From assembly GCA_014529385.2 (NCBI GenBank), contig CM043969.1, positions 70,249,176-70,313,175 on the forward strand: DNA of 64,000 nucleotides, given 5' to 3'. The notes below the pieces were generated by a model. The model made no database searches. It was not told the DNA's origin and saw only the letters and a program-made list of their open reading frames with translations. Every line of letters starts with the position of its first letter. The first letter of the stretch is position 1. Shown here piece by piece: positions 63,309 through 64,000 of this stretch. This stretch comes from Adiantum capillus-veneris. Lineage: Eukaryota; Streptophyta; Polypodiopsida; Polypodiales; Pteridaceae. The translations under genes and the position numbers were made by a program.

Positions 63309-64000
63309 AAAACAGAACTGGTACCACATGGCATGGAACCACCGAATCTAATGAATGAAAGTACAAACTTTGCCGCTTTTGGGGCAAAGTGAAGGATCAG
63401 GAAGCTCTTTTGAAGGAGCCAAGGCCAACTTCTTTTCACTTGGAATTGGCGGCTCGATTTGGAAATTACGCCCGATAGACTGACGCCACAGGCGGAGGTA
63501 GTTCGACTGGCACCCGGATGGGATGTTGCCATTACACCAAGCATTGGCAAACTTCGTTTGCAATGACAGGGGTGTTCAGGGCACGCGAGTGACGTTCTAC
63601 TCAGGATCCCTTGGTACCACAAGAACTACGCCGTGGTTGACTACCGGGCTGAGAAAGCGACTTTGATAAATGAAGGGCTTAGAGATTGTACTTGATGAAC
63701 TTCAGTGTCTTACTCATTCTCTTGGGAGAGAACTGAACGATGGATAAAGGTTGAATATGTTTTGACTTGATCAAAAGAACGCCAAGATTTTTCTCCACAC
63801 TCATGCCGATTGCTTTTGAGAGGGCCTGAAGATCAAACCATTGATCTGATACCTGGAAGCACACCACCGAACCGACCACCCTACCGTGTGAGCCGAGCAC
63901 AGAATGAAGAGATTACGAACCAAGTGAAAGACCTCTTGGAAAAGGGTCTTGTCCAGCCTAGTACTTCATCGTATTGCTCTCCAGTGTTGTTGGTTTTCAA
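63309..64000 (+). pseudogene. C4 pol, 5' part (protease, start of RT)
   Basis: The protease region is broken at its active site and by CAATGACAGG near 63562, and lacks the EDFYIMPLEGC-like segment present in C1 and C3. RT begins near 63890 ([18 protein letters not shown]-like) and continues past 64000. Confidence 0.78.

Larger units (their letters stand above)
61688..64000 (+). mobile_element. C4: chromovirus copy, runs off the window end
   Basis: Primer site, gag (61759 on), protease region and the first part of RT up to 64000. The lesions match C2: the GGCAGATAG stop, CAATGACAGG, the protease deletion and the rearranged linker. The rest lies outside the window. Confidence 0.85.

Overview
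This window looks like nuclear DNA of a large-genome land plant, most likely a seed plant. Nearly all of it is transposable-element sequence, much of it nested. One host gene piece is recognisable: the first exon of a TRAPP-complex subunit gene of the Trs33/TRAPPC6 family (17.77-17.93 kb), whose first intron appears to be filled with the elements that follow. I see no rRNA, no tRNA gene, no CRISPR and no prokaryotic gene organisation. The species cannot be named from this sequence. Most coding regions outside elements E1 and E2 are interrupted by stops and frameshifts.

0-10 kb: a young, complete LTR element (E1, 589-9874; TSD GTCAG; tRNA-Asp-type primer site). It encodes Gag and an aspartic protease in one long frame split by a single TGA, plus a small acidic ORF, and has no reverse transcriptase, RNase H or integrase. 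10-12.2 kb: mostly featureless DNA with microsatellites. 12.2-16.7 kb: the 3' half of an E1 relative (E1b), an LTR with an internal 565-bp duplication, a primer site, and an inverted copy of the LTR. 16.7-17.7 kb: a probable SINE and an AT-rich inverted repeat. 17.77 kb: TRS33 exon 1.

18.4-29.8 kb: a second gag-protease-only LTR element (E2; TSD GGAAC; tRNA-Met-type primer site) inside the TRS33 intron. Its 5' LTR holds a solo LTR (S1). Its leader holds a hAT transposon (TSD GCTGAAAC) that has been tandemly duplicated with one breakpoint exactly at its own terminus. 29.8-32.8 kb: minus-strand LTR remnants related to the chromovirus family, and a minus-strand copia 3' end (K1).

32.8-64 kb: four copies of one chromodomain-bearing Ty3/gypsy family. 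C1 is interrupted by C2, C3 is interrupted by solo LTR S2, and C4 runs off the end sharing an LTR with C3. C1 and C3 form one subfamily; C2 and C4 form another that shares inactivating lesions. Between C1 and C3 (45.9-53.3 kb) lie an inverted pair of copia-like elements (K2 minus, K3 plus), solo LTR S3 with a very large TA microsatellite, and an unassigned stretch with a 39-bp minisatellite.

The points most worth following up are: two unrelated gag-protease-only elements that each carry a downstream acidic ORF; the terminus-precise hAT duplication; the defective chromovirus subfamily that has apparently kept moving; a foreign gag segment inside a chromovirus integrase; and telo-box plus TGACGTGGC clusters in the chromovirus LTRs. 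All coordinates were read by eye. LTR ends supported by target-site duplications are exact to a base or so; ends of degenerate remnants are approximate.
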